Assembly: GCF_029873635.1 (NCBI RefSeq)
Contig: NC_080428.1
Coordinates: 70,019,101-70,083,100, forward strand
DNA length: 64,000 nt
Source: Malania oleifera
Lineage: Eukaryota > Streptophyta > Magnoliopsida > Santalales > Ximeniaceae
Direction of reading: 5' to 3'
Shown here: positions 22,501 through 33,696 of the stretch, piece by piece
How positions within the stretch are numbered: the first letter of the stretch is position 1
How the letters are laid out: each line of letters opens with the position of its first letter
Notes under the pieces: model-generated
What the model saw: the letters and a program-made list of their open reading frames with translations, nothing else
Told to the model about the DNA's origin: nothing
Database searches by the model: none
Position numbers and translations under genes: made by a program

Positions 22501-23251
22501 TTAATACCAAAAGAGTCCATAGGTGTGTTTGATACACATAGGTGAGCACCAACTTAATCCAAAAGTTTAAATTCATTGGGTCTTGGACCCAACCATGTAT
22601 ACAAATACCTATCATTCATTAAAATTTTGCAATATGAGACAAACTCACAAGTGTAATTCTTAACACATATATAATTTTAAAAAATCTTGAAAATGTATTA
22701 AGTTATAAATCTTATATGTTGAGACACATAAAGCTTACACTCAAATTGATTTTAAAAACTTAAATTAATTTATTCTGCACTCTCAATCAATTGCACGTTT
22801 TTTTTTAGGGTGTTGATCCAATCAATTTTTATATTAACCTTACCGCTGAATATTCTTTTGCCAATGGACCTCGTAAGAGAGAGAGAGAGAGATGGGCTTA
22901 TTTGAGTATGTTAGAAAGTTCAGAGGTGTTTATTAACAATAGGGAAAACTTTAGGGGTAGAAATTGTAATTTATCCATAATAGGAGGGGGTCCATATTGG
23001 AGGCTTGGGGGATGGAAAGAGCTTTCTAGAGGGATCGGAGCACTTTTAGCTCTGTACCATTTCAATTTTCACATGCATGCGGCCAGCTAGTGAAGGGGAT
23101 ATTCGCCGCCTATTGTTTTTTCTTTTTTCTCTTTTTATAAACAAATTTTTCGTTTGGGCAATGGGTTGCGTGCATCAATTGTGTTTATATTTATTTTTTA
23201 TTTCTTTTTTTTTTGTTAAAAAAATGAGAATAACGTGCTTGCCGGTAGTTA

Positions 23252-23290
<39 letters not shown>

Positions 23291-23303
23291 GATTTTTAGT
23301 CAT
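22501..23303. other. Spacer without recognised gene
   Basis: AT-rich sequence with a (GA)n run near 22874-22891 and a (TTA)n microsatellite at about 23253-23290. The short frames at 22902-23292 show no domain and are driven by low-complexity codons. Confidence 0.4.
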
Positions 23304-23620
23304 TATTATGATTGTTAAAAAATATCTAAAACTAATCGAATTAAAATTTTGATTAATTAATTTGTTCAATTCAAAATTTATTTATTTTTTATAATTGTAG
23401 TTATTGATTTACTTTTAAATTTTTAATATTCATGAATGGACAATTATCTAAATTGAATTGATATATAAATTAATGTATCTTAAAGTGAAGGTGTACACAT
23501 ATTTTTGTATGGTTATGGGGTGACTGTACAATTGATATACCTAGTCGTAATAATGTGTTATTATAGTATCAAATTTTATTTTATGCATTTAACACCTTGT
23601 TCGCAATTCTTTCAACCGTC
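23304..23620. repeat. Diverged direct repeat, copy 1 (partner 27842-28335)
   Basis: Shares long collinear matches with 27842-28335, for example TAATATTCATGAATG, then AAATTGAATTGATATATAAA with the following TTAATGTATCTTAAAGTGA, and TTATGCATTTAACA. Divergence is clear, with several indels. It lies upstream of the better conserved repeat 24320-27590 in the same order as the partner lies upstream of 33697-36288. Confidence 0.7.
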
Positions 23621-24319
23621 AATTTTTTATTAATTTACCATGCCTATTGCCTCTGAGCTGAGCCAAATCCAAGCTTGGGGGCATGTCCTGACCCTGAACT
23701 TTGGCATACCCTGCCTCACAGGCTTAGAGATCTTCTCTCTCTCTCTCTCCTCCCTCAGAGGCGAGGCGTTTAATGTCACCCACTGCCTCTCTCTCTCTCT
23801 CGCTCTGTTTTTCTTTCTGTCTACGCTTTCTCTGCGTAGCAGGGACTCAAGGCCCATTTGCCGTTTTCGTTACGTGCATGCCGCCAGCCGGTGACGGTGA
23901 CGGTGACGGGTATTTGCGACCCTTTTTTTTTTTTTTAATCATGGAAAATGAGCACACGGCGGTATGGGCTGACAGCGACCCTCCCTCTTGATCACCGTTA
24001 GTATTCTGAGGAAATAGTGTGACGGGGAATCCTTCCCCCGAATATTGAGAATTGTTCCCGAGAATAATTTGGAAAGAGCCTCTGTCGGTGTTGGCCTTCC
24101 GCAACTAACAGTAATTAACAATAATATTGGCAACAACAGTGATTATATATATATATATATATATATATTAACATTTATAAAAAATAATTAATCTGATAAT
24201 TATGTATTAGAAAAAAAAATTTGAAGAGGAAATCGGGATGGGGGAGGAGGAGGCAACAATGGCAGAGTGATATACGTAATACAAAAGTTGGATTACAAAT
24301 GCAGATAGATAGCAAAGCG
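23621..24319. other. Spacer with CT-rich and microsatellite tracts
   Basis: Contains CT-rich runs (about 23730-23810), a triple GGTGAC repeat near 23890-23908 and an (AT)n tract (about 24145-24170). No gene with recognisable homology. Confidence 0.4.
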
Positions 24320-24531
24320 GAGTGTTAGAAAACAAAGGGTTGAAAATAGAACCATATGAAATAAATTTTTTCTTAAAAAAGGTTTAGGCATTATGTTACA
24401 AATTGAAGCATAATGGAGATTTAAATTCTTAATGAATGACACTCAAAAGTTAATATAGATTTTTTTAAAAATTATCACTTGGAGGATTACCAACTTTCCC
24501 TTTTTAACCTTTTAAGAATAGTTATATATAT

Positions 24532-24569
<38 letters not shown>

Positions 24570-27500
24570 GAATAATGTATTTATAACACAATAGAGAATG
24601 TAAACAATTTGCGCAAAAAAACCCAATGAAGCTTTCATTTCAGGCGATAAGACTGAAATTATCAAAATGAGAGATCTAGGCAAAAACCTTAAGAGGGTTT
24701 TGTGGCTATAGAGTAGAGTAGGTGGGGAAAAGAGGGGCTGCCTTGCAAAGGGGATTTTGTAGTGAATGGGCTACACTAATATTAGAGGCTTTGAAATTAA
24801 AATTAGGTCGCGTATGGGCCTCAAATTCATAACATTGCCCAACTAGGCTTACAAAATAGCACAAACCCACAGTGAGCCTCAAATTCCAAATAAGCCACAA
24901 AAAACCCAGTGAATCTTTCATTTTAAGCCGTGAGATTGAAATAATCAATAACGTCTAGGCAAGCATCTTAGATGATACCAGAATTAGATTAAAAAGAATG
25001 AATGTAAAAAACCTAAGGTTTTGCGATATAATGGTCGGACAAAATTGGGTGCCTATATATATATATTAACATATATATAAGCGTTTTTCTCCACTTTAGT
25101 GTTCAATATTTATTTTCTAAAATATATTTAAATAAATATTGATTTAGTATGATGATATAGAAAAATGCAGGTTTATTGGGTTTTTTTGCCCAACAATTAC
25201 AATAAGTCACAATATATTAAAGAAATTGAAGTGTGAGAAGTAATTAACTGATCTATCATCTTTTAGTCATAAATTTCTAATTATGACATTTTGTGCATTC
25301 TAGGCAACATGATTTGTTAATTGCATAATTTATTTTGGTTACCCCTTGTGGCATTTTCTTCTCTAAATACTTGTCTTGTGGTTACAATTATGCTCAATCA
25401 AAAAAGAGATGCAATAGAAATAAAGCTCTTGGAGTGTAGAATCAGAGAACGCATTCTGCCCTCTGCATAAGCTGGACGATTTCAACTATATATTTATATA
25501 TTAAGCATGATCAACGTTTGAACAACAGCTGGCCTTAATTTAATGCCCGACGGACAGAATTCTTGATAATCGGATCATCAGCTCAGCCTGCTTTCGGGAC
25601 AACTAAATTTCCATGAATAATCTTGAGTTGCAAGAGAAAGTGGAAGTCAACAATTCAAATGAGCAGCGTTTTAATGTTAAATTTATAGAATAAGCAATAA
25701 AACATATTTAATCCAAGCGATAATCATTTTCCAAATAATGACTGATAACCAGAAGATATTTTACCAAAGTAACTCATTAAAATTTCTGGCGAGTCATCCA
25801 TCAATGTTTCTTATGAAGCATATCTATCTATCACAACTTCTATCACTACTCCTATCACAGCATCTATCCCAGCTCCTATTAATGTTTCTATCACAGCTTT
25901 TTATGAAGCTTCTCATCCAATAATTTCGACATTAACACTGGTGTTCTGGAAATCATCAAAACAAACTCATACGCACACAAGTTCTTTCAACATTATTAAC
26001 ACATGTTATGGCATGATTCATATCAGATCTGGAAATGAAGATGAGAGAATGTTTTGGTTGGAACTTTCCGGTCCATGTTTCGATTTGAACTCGCCAGCCC
26101 CTTTTGTTCTGCGTGTGGAGCAAACTTTAGTGAGCTAGGCGTTTTTTGCTGGACAGTACCTATTGTGTGTTCTGCACTCACCTGTTTTTTTAACACATTT
26201 CTACATGGTTAAGAAATGACGGGCGACCTGACCTCCAAAGGGATCTGAGTGGGCTGCGGCAGCGACGGCCCTGAGTCCAGCACAGGCGACGGCCCGTTTG
26301 TGTGACTCGGCGGGTGGACTGGACCCGCTGCTGTCTCGCTCCGTGTTTCTTAACCTCCATGGGGACTTACCGGGAAGATAGCCAGGGATGGTCTCCCACC
26401 GGCACGCGTTCAGGCGGAAAACAGCAGAAGTCCATTCTGAAAGGGCCGATCCTCCGCGAGACTCCACATGGAGTACTGACTCCACATGGAACAACACCAG
26501 ATTTGCGGAGGCAGTACTCCATGTGGAGTCTCGCGGAGGACCGGCCTTTCAGAATGAACTTCTGCTGATTCCCGCAGGAACGCCGTGCCGGTGGGAGACG
26601 ATCGCTGGCTATATCCCCGGTAAGTTGCCCATGGAGGTCGAGAAACACTCAGTTGGAGAGAGACAGACGCGGGTCCAGTTCACCCGCCGAGTCACGCGAA
26701 CGGGCCGTCGCCTGTCCTGGACTCAGGGCAGGCCCCCCCGCCGCCGCTGCCCACTCAGATCCCTTTGGAGGTCAGGTCGCCCGTCATTTCTTAACACTGT
26801 TCGTGGTACTATTCATCAACACCGTGCACAGATCTCTCACTCCAAGTCGAGTTTGAGGGTTGTTTCTGCCCCGGGGGTGAAATGAAGTAATCATGTTCTT
26901 CTATTCAAAGCCTTGTTCTTTTGTAAGGTTGTGAAAAGCTCCTGGAAGTACTTCTCACCCGGATGTGCTGCCCGTTGTGCCTTGTTTAGAGGGCTGTCAT
27001 TGCCATTTCGTCAAGGGCGTCTCTATTGCATATTCCTGGGGGAAAAAAAAGTGCATGTGATACTTGCAGAGGAGTTATAAACCAAACTGAGCAGCTCAGG
27101 CATCAAATTATTGAATCCATACCTTTTGGTAGAGCTGGCTCTGACGGTGCGAAGCGAAGGAGGCTTGAAGTTGCAGAAGCTCCAACCATGGGAGAGCAGC
27201 TTTGGAGCTAGCACACTTCAAAGAAGATGGCCTGGTCTTCCTCCGGGGGTAATGGGGGAAATCCTTTGCAATGTAGGGTTTTCACTGATGCAGCGATGGA
27301 AGAGAGGGTAGAGAGTGATAAAACAGCAGTGGAAACAGAAAACGGAAGAGAAAGGAAAATGAAACAGAATTGTATTGAATTCTCTGCGCTCGGTTACATT
27401 GCTGCAGGCTACAGGATATATATAACAAAAAATAGAATATTGTTGCAACAGATTTCAGCCACAGCGAATGTAACCTTTACACGTGTATGTATAACTGAAA

Positions 27501-27590
27501 TTATTCTTGAGCATTCTGAGTTGGCACATGGGCAGATGAGGTGTCCATTGAGAGCTGTTCCTGTGTGGGAATGGTACTGCTAATATATAT
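24320..27590. repeat. Segmental duplication, copy 1
   Basis: Matches 33697-36288 in the same orientation. The stretch from about 25500 to 27560 is nearly identical (four differences seen over roughly 690 bp around the palindrome). The left part (24320-25490) is more diverged and has insertions, for example the AT-rich run 24520-24600. It contains the GC-rich palindrome 26208-26795 and a stretch (about 27040-27560) with small frames of unknown origin. It ends in a hairpin (GGAATGGTAC 27568-27577 and GTACCATTCC 27600-27609). Confidence 0.85.
26208..26795. repeat. GC-rich 590-bp foldback palindrome, copy 1
   Basis: Left arm about 26208-26478 is the near-complement of right arm about 26512-26795, with a 33-bp loop. 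Outer ends are GTTAAGAAATGACGGGCG and its complement; inner stem ends are CCTCCGCGAGACTCCACATG and its complement. It is GC-rich in AT-rich surroundings. The 98-aa minus and 165-aa plus frames here are mirror readings of the two arms (both contain HVESRGG and CRWETI), so neither is accepted as a gene. It could be a foldback or MULE-type element; no clear target duplication is seen at its edges. Confidence 0.85.
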
Positions 27591-27841
27591 TAAGGAATTG
27601 TACCATTCCAGTGGTCTGCCAATTCCGCCCCGTCTCCCCAAATTATTCCCTCTGTGAATGCGAACTTCTTTTGATCCCTCCTTACAAAATTATTAATAAA
27701 TATAAAAGGAAGCCTTTTTACTCGACTCTGCAAATTTTTTTTTCCTTTTTTACCGGCTAATTAATTTACCATGCCTAAATGCGTGGCAAAAAATTAAAAA
27801 TGGACTGTTGAATATTATGAATTTATGACTTTTACTTGTTA

Positions 27842-28335
27842 TTATGATTGTTCAAAAATATCTAAAACTAAACCGAATTAAAATTTTTATTTACTAACTT
27901 GTTCAATTCTAATTTTATTTATTTATTTTATAATTTTTAATATTCATGAATGAATAATTACCTAAATTGAATTGATATATAAATTAATGTATCTTAAAGT
28001 GACGAGCAATTTGTACATATATTTTGGGGTGATTATAATAAATACAGTGTGACTGCACACATTAAATCAAAATCTAAAAAATTATTTTTATTTTAAAAAA
28101 TGATAATATTATGAGAAACAATTTAGGTAAAATGATCGAATCGTACCATTGGTCAACTGAATTGTCAATTAGTTGATGAGTTTGCATAATTTTTGATTTA
28201 CCAAAGCATTGAATCAAAACTTTCAATTTTATTTGATAATTAAATCATAAACATTTTTTGTCGTGATAATGTGTTATCTTAGTGCCAGATTTAATTTTAT
28301 GCATTTAACATCTTGTTCACAAATCTTTCAAGTTA
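27842..28335. repeat. Diverged direct repeat, copy 2 (partner 23304-23620)
   Basis: See partner. It carries an extra stretch of about 170 bp (about 28060-28250) absent from copy 1. Its place directly downstream of segmental copy 1 suggests that the whole interval 23304-27590 was once duplicated in tandem. Confidence 0.65.
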
Positions 28336-30640
28336 ATAATTAAAAGAAAATTATCATGCGAATTTAGAATAAAACTAAAATAAAACATCCATAAATTTTG
28401 TAAAATATTTTAAATAATGTATTAGAAGAAAAAGTGTAAGGTGAGCATTTTTAACCCTCGAGGGTTGAATCATAATTTCCATTTTTTGAAAAAAAATGTA
28501 AATAAATTACACATATTTTTTAAAAATTTTTAAGAAAATATAAATAAAAATTGTAAACAATTGGTTGGTCATTCAAAAATAGCAAAAACCGAAAAAAAAA
28601 AAATGTTGCTCACTTGAATTCATTATGTATATGATGACGAGAGAAAGCTATACTATTACAAAATTAAAATTATTTTGAAGATTTAAAATACAACTCTGTA
28701 TTATTTTGAAAAGGTTGAAGTTCAAGAGTTTCACAAATTAATTCATATTTTATGACATTCCTTCTATATAAAAAAATCTCACACACACGAAATGCGTAAA
28801 CTACAAGTAAAATGATGCAAAAAGTGTGCCTTTTATACAAATACATATATCTTTGATATTTAATGTATTAACCTTTTTGGAATTTAATACTTAAGATTGA
28901 CTTTCAAGATGTTTTGGGCATGCCTCTCATTCTCATGCAAAAAACTCAATTATTATTAATTTTAATTTTTACATATCTTTTTTTCCATATTTTGAGTCGT
29001 AAATACAAAACAATGAGCACGACACGTGATGGATGAATCATTCTTGGTTTGTACTAAAACAATTTGTGGATTGAATGAACAGATTTTATCTGTGCAAAGG
29101 AATAAAATAAAGAGTGAAAACTTTTTTTTTTTTTTTTTCCGGTGGTGGTAAAAAACAAACCATTGCATTGTTAATGAATAAGATATATTTAAATAACCTA
29201 TACCGATAATGTTGCGGGATAAAATGGTAATGACCTGCAAGACTGCTCTCCGACTTTCGATGACCTGAAAAGAGTAAAAGCAAAACAGGCTTGGAGGACT
29301 CAAGGTGTGTTCCAGAGGATCACTCTGATGCTTAAGTAAAGGAAATGCTTCACAGAAGTTGAATGCAATAGTAAATGTGTGTCACGAATGAGGTACCTTC
29401 GCTTGTTTATACGCCCTCCCTTTTTATAGTGACATGGGTTAACCCTTGAGTTGAATTGTCTTTATGGCGCGGGGGCGTAAATCGCTCATGAATCATAAAG
29501 TGCTCACGTATATCACTCCAAGCGTTTAAGACACTAGCGTGGATCTCTCCTCCTCTTTATTGAGTTAGAGCTGATTGCTCTCGCTAGAGGGTCTAACATC
29601 AAGGATCTTTAATTTTTTTTTTAAAAAAAAGTTTGCAATGGCATCAAATTAGTCTCAAAATTTAAAGCATTGCTTAGATAAAATGTCACATTAACAAAAA
29701 CCATATGAATAAAACTAAGATTAGTTTAACAAAATTTGGGCTTATAGATTTCTAATTTACCAAGTGGGATTGACCATTGTACTTTTCCTTTTATAGGAAA
29801 AATTTATTATTTAATTATTAATTTTTTTAGAAAAAGTTTACTATTTAGCTATTAATTTTTTTCTCTCTCACAATTTTGTACTTCAAGTTTCATGGATGAT
29901 CCCATGCATACAAAATTTAAAGAAGTTATTCAATGCACTTTGAGCATTTTCTTACAAAATTGTTATTGTATTATAAATAAATCAAGTAATTCACGAACAA
30001 CTCAAGTAATTGTGGAATATTTTGCGATGCAAATTACTTTCAAGGGTTATCATTTTCCAAGTCTAGCAATTCTAAGCGATTATGGTGGAATGGAATTGGA
30101 TAAAAATAAATTAAAATGAAAATTTGAATAAAGAGGGAGACCAAATTAAGTAATAAATTTGATTTCATTCTTCCATATTTCATTTCATTTATGTGTACCA
30201 AACTTCCAATCACCATTTAATTTTTGTGTTCTTTTATTTGATGGCCTAGAAAAAAATCAACAAGTTTTTTTTATTCTTAGTTAGCCTCAAAACAGTTGGC
30301 CTTGAAAAATATTAATCCCTATTTATCATAATTATCTTATTAATTTGATGATTTGAATTTTGAAATTTGAAGCAGGTCGTTTCACGGATTTCAAATGGCA
30401 CAAAAATAGAATAAATATATTTTGATGTGCAGTGAATATCATTAATAAAGTAATTAAATAATAATTATGTAGGATAACCTCATCAAGAACAAGGTCATCC
30501 TTATTTCGCAATTATTTCTACTTATTTTTCCTATAATCCTATGATCCAATCCCAACGCATTAGGCATTAGCAAGATCCACACTTAATGACTAATGGGGTT
30601 ATTATTGATCACCATGATGTGATAAAATATATATATATCA
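28336..30640. other. AT-rich spacer without recognised gene
   Basis: Long A/T runs and short frames (for example 29892-30119) with no recognisable domain. A T-run of about 18 bases at about 29120-29138 creates the lysine-rich minus-strand frames. Possibly old, unrecognisable insertion debris. Confidence 0.4.
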
Positions 30641-30654
30641 AATTCTAGACTTCA

Positions 30655-31347
30655 ATGATATTCTAGGATCATGGTGCCCAACTCTTGAGGAAATATGATC
30701 ACGTCGTATATGGCGAGAGCTAACAAATGCAACTGAGCCTCTTTACCTTTCTCCTTTTCTAGCAGCGCTTTCAAGCATTTCCAAGTGACTTTTTTATTTT
30801 CCTCTGTAGTCCTTTGAATCTTGATCCCGACAACATTATACAACACTCTTGCTAAGGACGTTCTAGGATCAGGTACATAGGTCTAGTACGGTGATCGTTG
30901 TTTCATTAGATGTAGTAGCATCATCGGAGCCATGTCTATTCCATTTATTGTAAATCATACATACGGGGGATTTTAGAAGTCTACCAATGCTTTCACCATC
31001 TGAGGATTCATTAATATATGTAATAGGAAATCGATATGGTTGTATAATTGAAAGAATTCCAAATGGCACTGTGGTGTCCATCCTTTCCAGATAATTTTCA
31101 ACTCATCTAGAGGGTTCAATCGGGTGTATATATAGACTTTGGCTGGCAGCTTCACCACTGACTCTTTGTTCATGATATCACCCCATTGTTCCTGCTGACT
31201 TTCGGAGTATGACCATACTGTGGACTCAGTCTCCCAGTAAACTATTGTATCCTCCATGAATGAATCCGGTCTTTTCCGGAACCTTGGTAAAGTGAATGAA
31301 ATGCCTACATGGATGCAATATGTCAATGATAATATCATACTACTCAA
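30655..31347 (-). pseudogene. DUF7745-like retroelement reading frame, broken
   Basis: Minus-strand frames at 31347-30973 and 30846-30652 follow the order seen in the plant retroelement-associated DUF7745 family. First comes an upstream block (IWKGWTPQCHLEFFQLYNHI), then a valine/aspartate-rich turn (MVKALVDF), then a WxPxYxxFTINGIDMAP segment (across a frame change near 30970), then LALAIYDVIIFPQELG, matching the family's ALAIYGLVIFP-type motif. Frame changes and missing parts make it non-functional. The family is known mainly from gypsy-type elements; its biochemical role is unknown. Assignment is by motif memory only. Confidence 0.6.
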
Positions 31348-32064
31348 AGTACAAGCACGAGATCACGCTGAGAAGGATGGAGCTTCTATCCCAACCCGAG
31401 GTGGGTTCATACATAGGATTCTCTAGGGCCCTATCCTAGGCAAAGAGCTTCAGATGATTATGTGTTGTTAGGCTTTAATCCCTACTACAAAAGGTCCCCA
31501 GATTAAAATTTCATCTTCCCTCACAGAGGTCTGGACCAAACCTGAACTGAGTGGAGTGGTTCACAAGTCCCATCAAGCTTTAGCTACGTACAAAAGGACG
31601 AACTCTATTACACTCTTATCTAATCTTAGTAGGTAAGGCCCGGGTACAGAGAGTGAGAGTGTGTGAATTTCTCCAATTTTAACTTAATTCCTCCACCCCA
31701 CATTCATCCACACATTTTTCCAAGCAACATATTCACATGGTTAAAAGTATGTATAGTTAATCACATGCTTTCACAAATAATTACATGCTTAGAAGTATGT
31801 ATAACTAACCACATGCTTGTCAGATTATTCACAATCATTCACATGCTTGACAAGTCATTCACAACCAATCATATGTTTGACATGGAAAATATTCACAAGT
31901 ATTCACATGCCTTTTCAAAGTAAACCAAGTATTTACAGTTAATTCTATATTGTTCATAACATATGTGTGTATTCAAATTATACAAAATGAAAGGAAGTAC
32001 TTAGAAGGCTTATTGAATTCGAATTCAAGGATAATCTTCGATTAATCATTGGCTCGACTCTCAA

Positions 32065-32084
32065 GTCCCCAACAGAGTCGCCAA
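32065..32084 (-). other. Primer-binding site of the DUF7745-bearing gypsy fragment
   Basis: On the minus strand TTGGCGACTCTGTTGGGGAC, the form common after 5' LTRs of Tat/Ogre-type plant gypsy elements. It lies upstream (minus strand) of the DUF7745-like frame with a leader of about 700 bp, which includes degenerate repeats with TTCACATGCTT at about 31720-31910. Confidence 0.65.
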
Positions 32085-32086
32085 CC

Positions 32087-32540
32087 TGTTGCGACGTTCC
32101 TAGACGCGAACTTGAGACCACTAAAAAGAGAGTGATTTTAAACCACTCTTGTATTGCATGCACTTACGAATGGACATAATTTGGTTTAGCGATTCATTCT
32201 TTAAACCATTAATTGATCTAGATTTATATTTATATGAAATCATTTCAAATTACAGGCACAACTATGTTGTGTTTAGTGTGGATAATTGCCCTATTGGATT
32301 GTGAAAAATTGAATCGCACTTGAATGCGCTATAAGGTGAAGTTCATATTTATTTATTTATTTTCAGTATTGCTCCCACACTAGAGTGATTGAGTAATGTC
32401 AAATTTGAATGTAAGAAAATTTTGAAATAGTTTAAAATCTTAAAATAGAGGTCAAGTTTGGAGCCTTTTGTAGTTTTTTTTTTTTTTTTTCCTAAAAAAT
32501 TTCCCAAATAAATCATAGGGTGACATGTTAACACTTAGAT
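32087..32540 (-). repeat. LTR portion of the DUF7745-bearing element
   Basis: The plus-strand sequence starting TGTTGCGACGTTCC at 32087 is the complement of an LTR end next to the primer-binding site. The outer boundary was not found, so the right coordinate is a guess. No matching second LTR was noticed left of the DUF7745-like frame; the element looks truncated. Confidence 0.4.
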
Positions 32541-33696
32541 CTAACCAAATAAATCGTAAAATTTGATGCAAGCCCCAATAATATAGTTTATGAATATCTT
32601 AAAAACAATAATTAATATTTTCTTGGGATTAGAAGAATCAAACTCTTTGTAAATTATATAATATTATTAGCACAATAAGATGCAAATTTGTAGTATTGAT
32701 AATAACAATTTATGCTATAAAATGAAATTTTGACAATTTATATGATTAATCATTATATATATTCGTAATTAATTGGATCTTTATAAAGACCAAAAATTTC
32801 GTGAATTATAGTTGATTTACACATAACCATATCAACTTTTTAACCAAATTTTTAGCTACTACTCTATACGCTTAATATCTAGAAAGTAATATTATCATTA
32901 CAAGCAAGAACTTAGTCCTAAAAAAGAATATAATTAGCACAATAAGATTAAAAAAAACAGTCCTTTCATATTTTCATCCTGAGTTTGCTCATTTCATCAA
33001 TTCCATGTGTAAAATAGAACTTCTTCCCAAAGGTATAAAATTCTTACACAAAGATATTAAATAGCCTTGTCTTGAAATTGATTTCTAGAACAAAATTTAG
33101 AAGTATGTGGTTATTTATAAAATGCCTATTAAAAAAAATAGTTAAGAGATTGCAAGCAATTCTAATGTTAGGATCATGAATTGCTGAATTAAAGTACTTC
33201 TAGACTCCCCCAACATATTGAGGACAACATAAATAGATGTATTCCCTTTAAACAAAAGTAAGAATTAGCGTGTTCTATTAGGTCTTAATTATTTTAATTA
33301 CCTTTTGTTTCTTAATGTTTCATCCACTATTTATCGACCCAAAGGAAGGAATAGGAAGGAGAGAAAAGGATCGAGTTTGATCTATATATATATACATATA
33401 TTCGCATTTGAGCTATATATATTCGCAACGTAAATGAATACAATCTAACAGTTAAAGAAAAGGAAAGGAAAAATTAGAGATCAACTAACAAAGAGTTTGC
33501 CTGATTTCATGTATCATTAATATTTTTTTGTACAATGTTAGCTTTTAATCAAATTATCACACATGTCCATACGCATATGAGTAGATGAGTAGGTCATCAT
33601 AACTTGAGAACAAAAAAGAAGAAGTGTGAGTTTTTTATACTATGATAAGGGGAAGATGAAAAGAATAAGGAGTTAAAATGTTGGAAGGTGAAGAGA
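32541..33696. other. AT-rich spacer without recognised gene
   Basis: No reading frame or element boundary could be supported. The (TA)n-rich stretch near 33385-33420 is the only visible simple repeat. Confidence 0.4.

Noticed and set aside
24745-24760. TTTTGTAGTG as a possible CACTA right terminus
   Set aside because: No subterminal repeats nearby, and the surrounding sequence is part of the segmental duplication.
26388-26885. 165-aa reading frame, with matching 98-aa and 93-aa frames on the other strand, and copies at 34916-35600
   Set aside because: They are mirror translations of the two arms of a palindrome, share the same words on both strands, and have no recognisable domain.
27026-27211. 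61-aa frame ending EAPTMGEQLWS, present in both segmental copies
   Set aside because: No family recognised, no exon context, and conservation is explained by the recent duplication. It could be a captured gene scrap but this cannot be supported.
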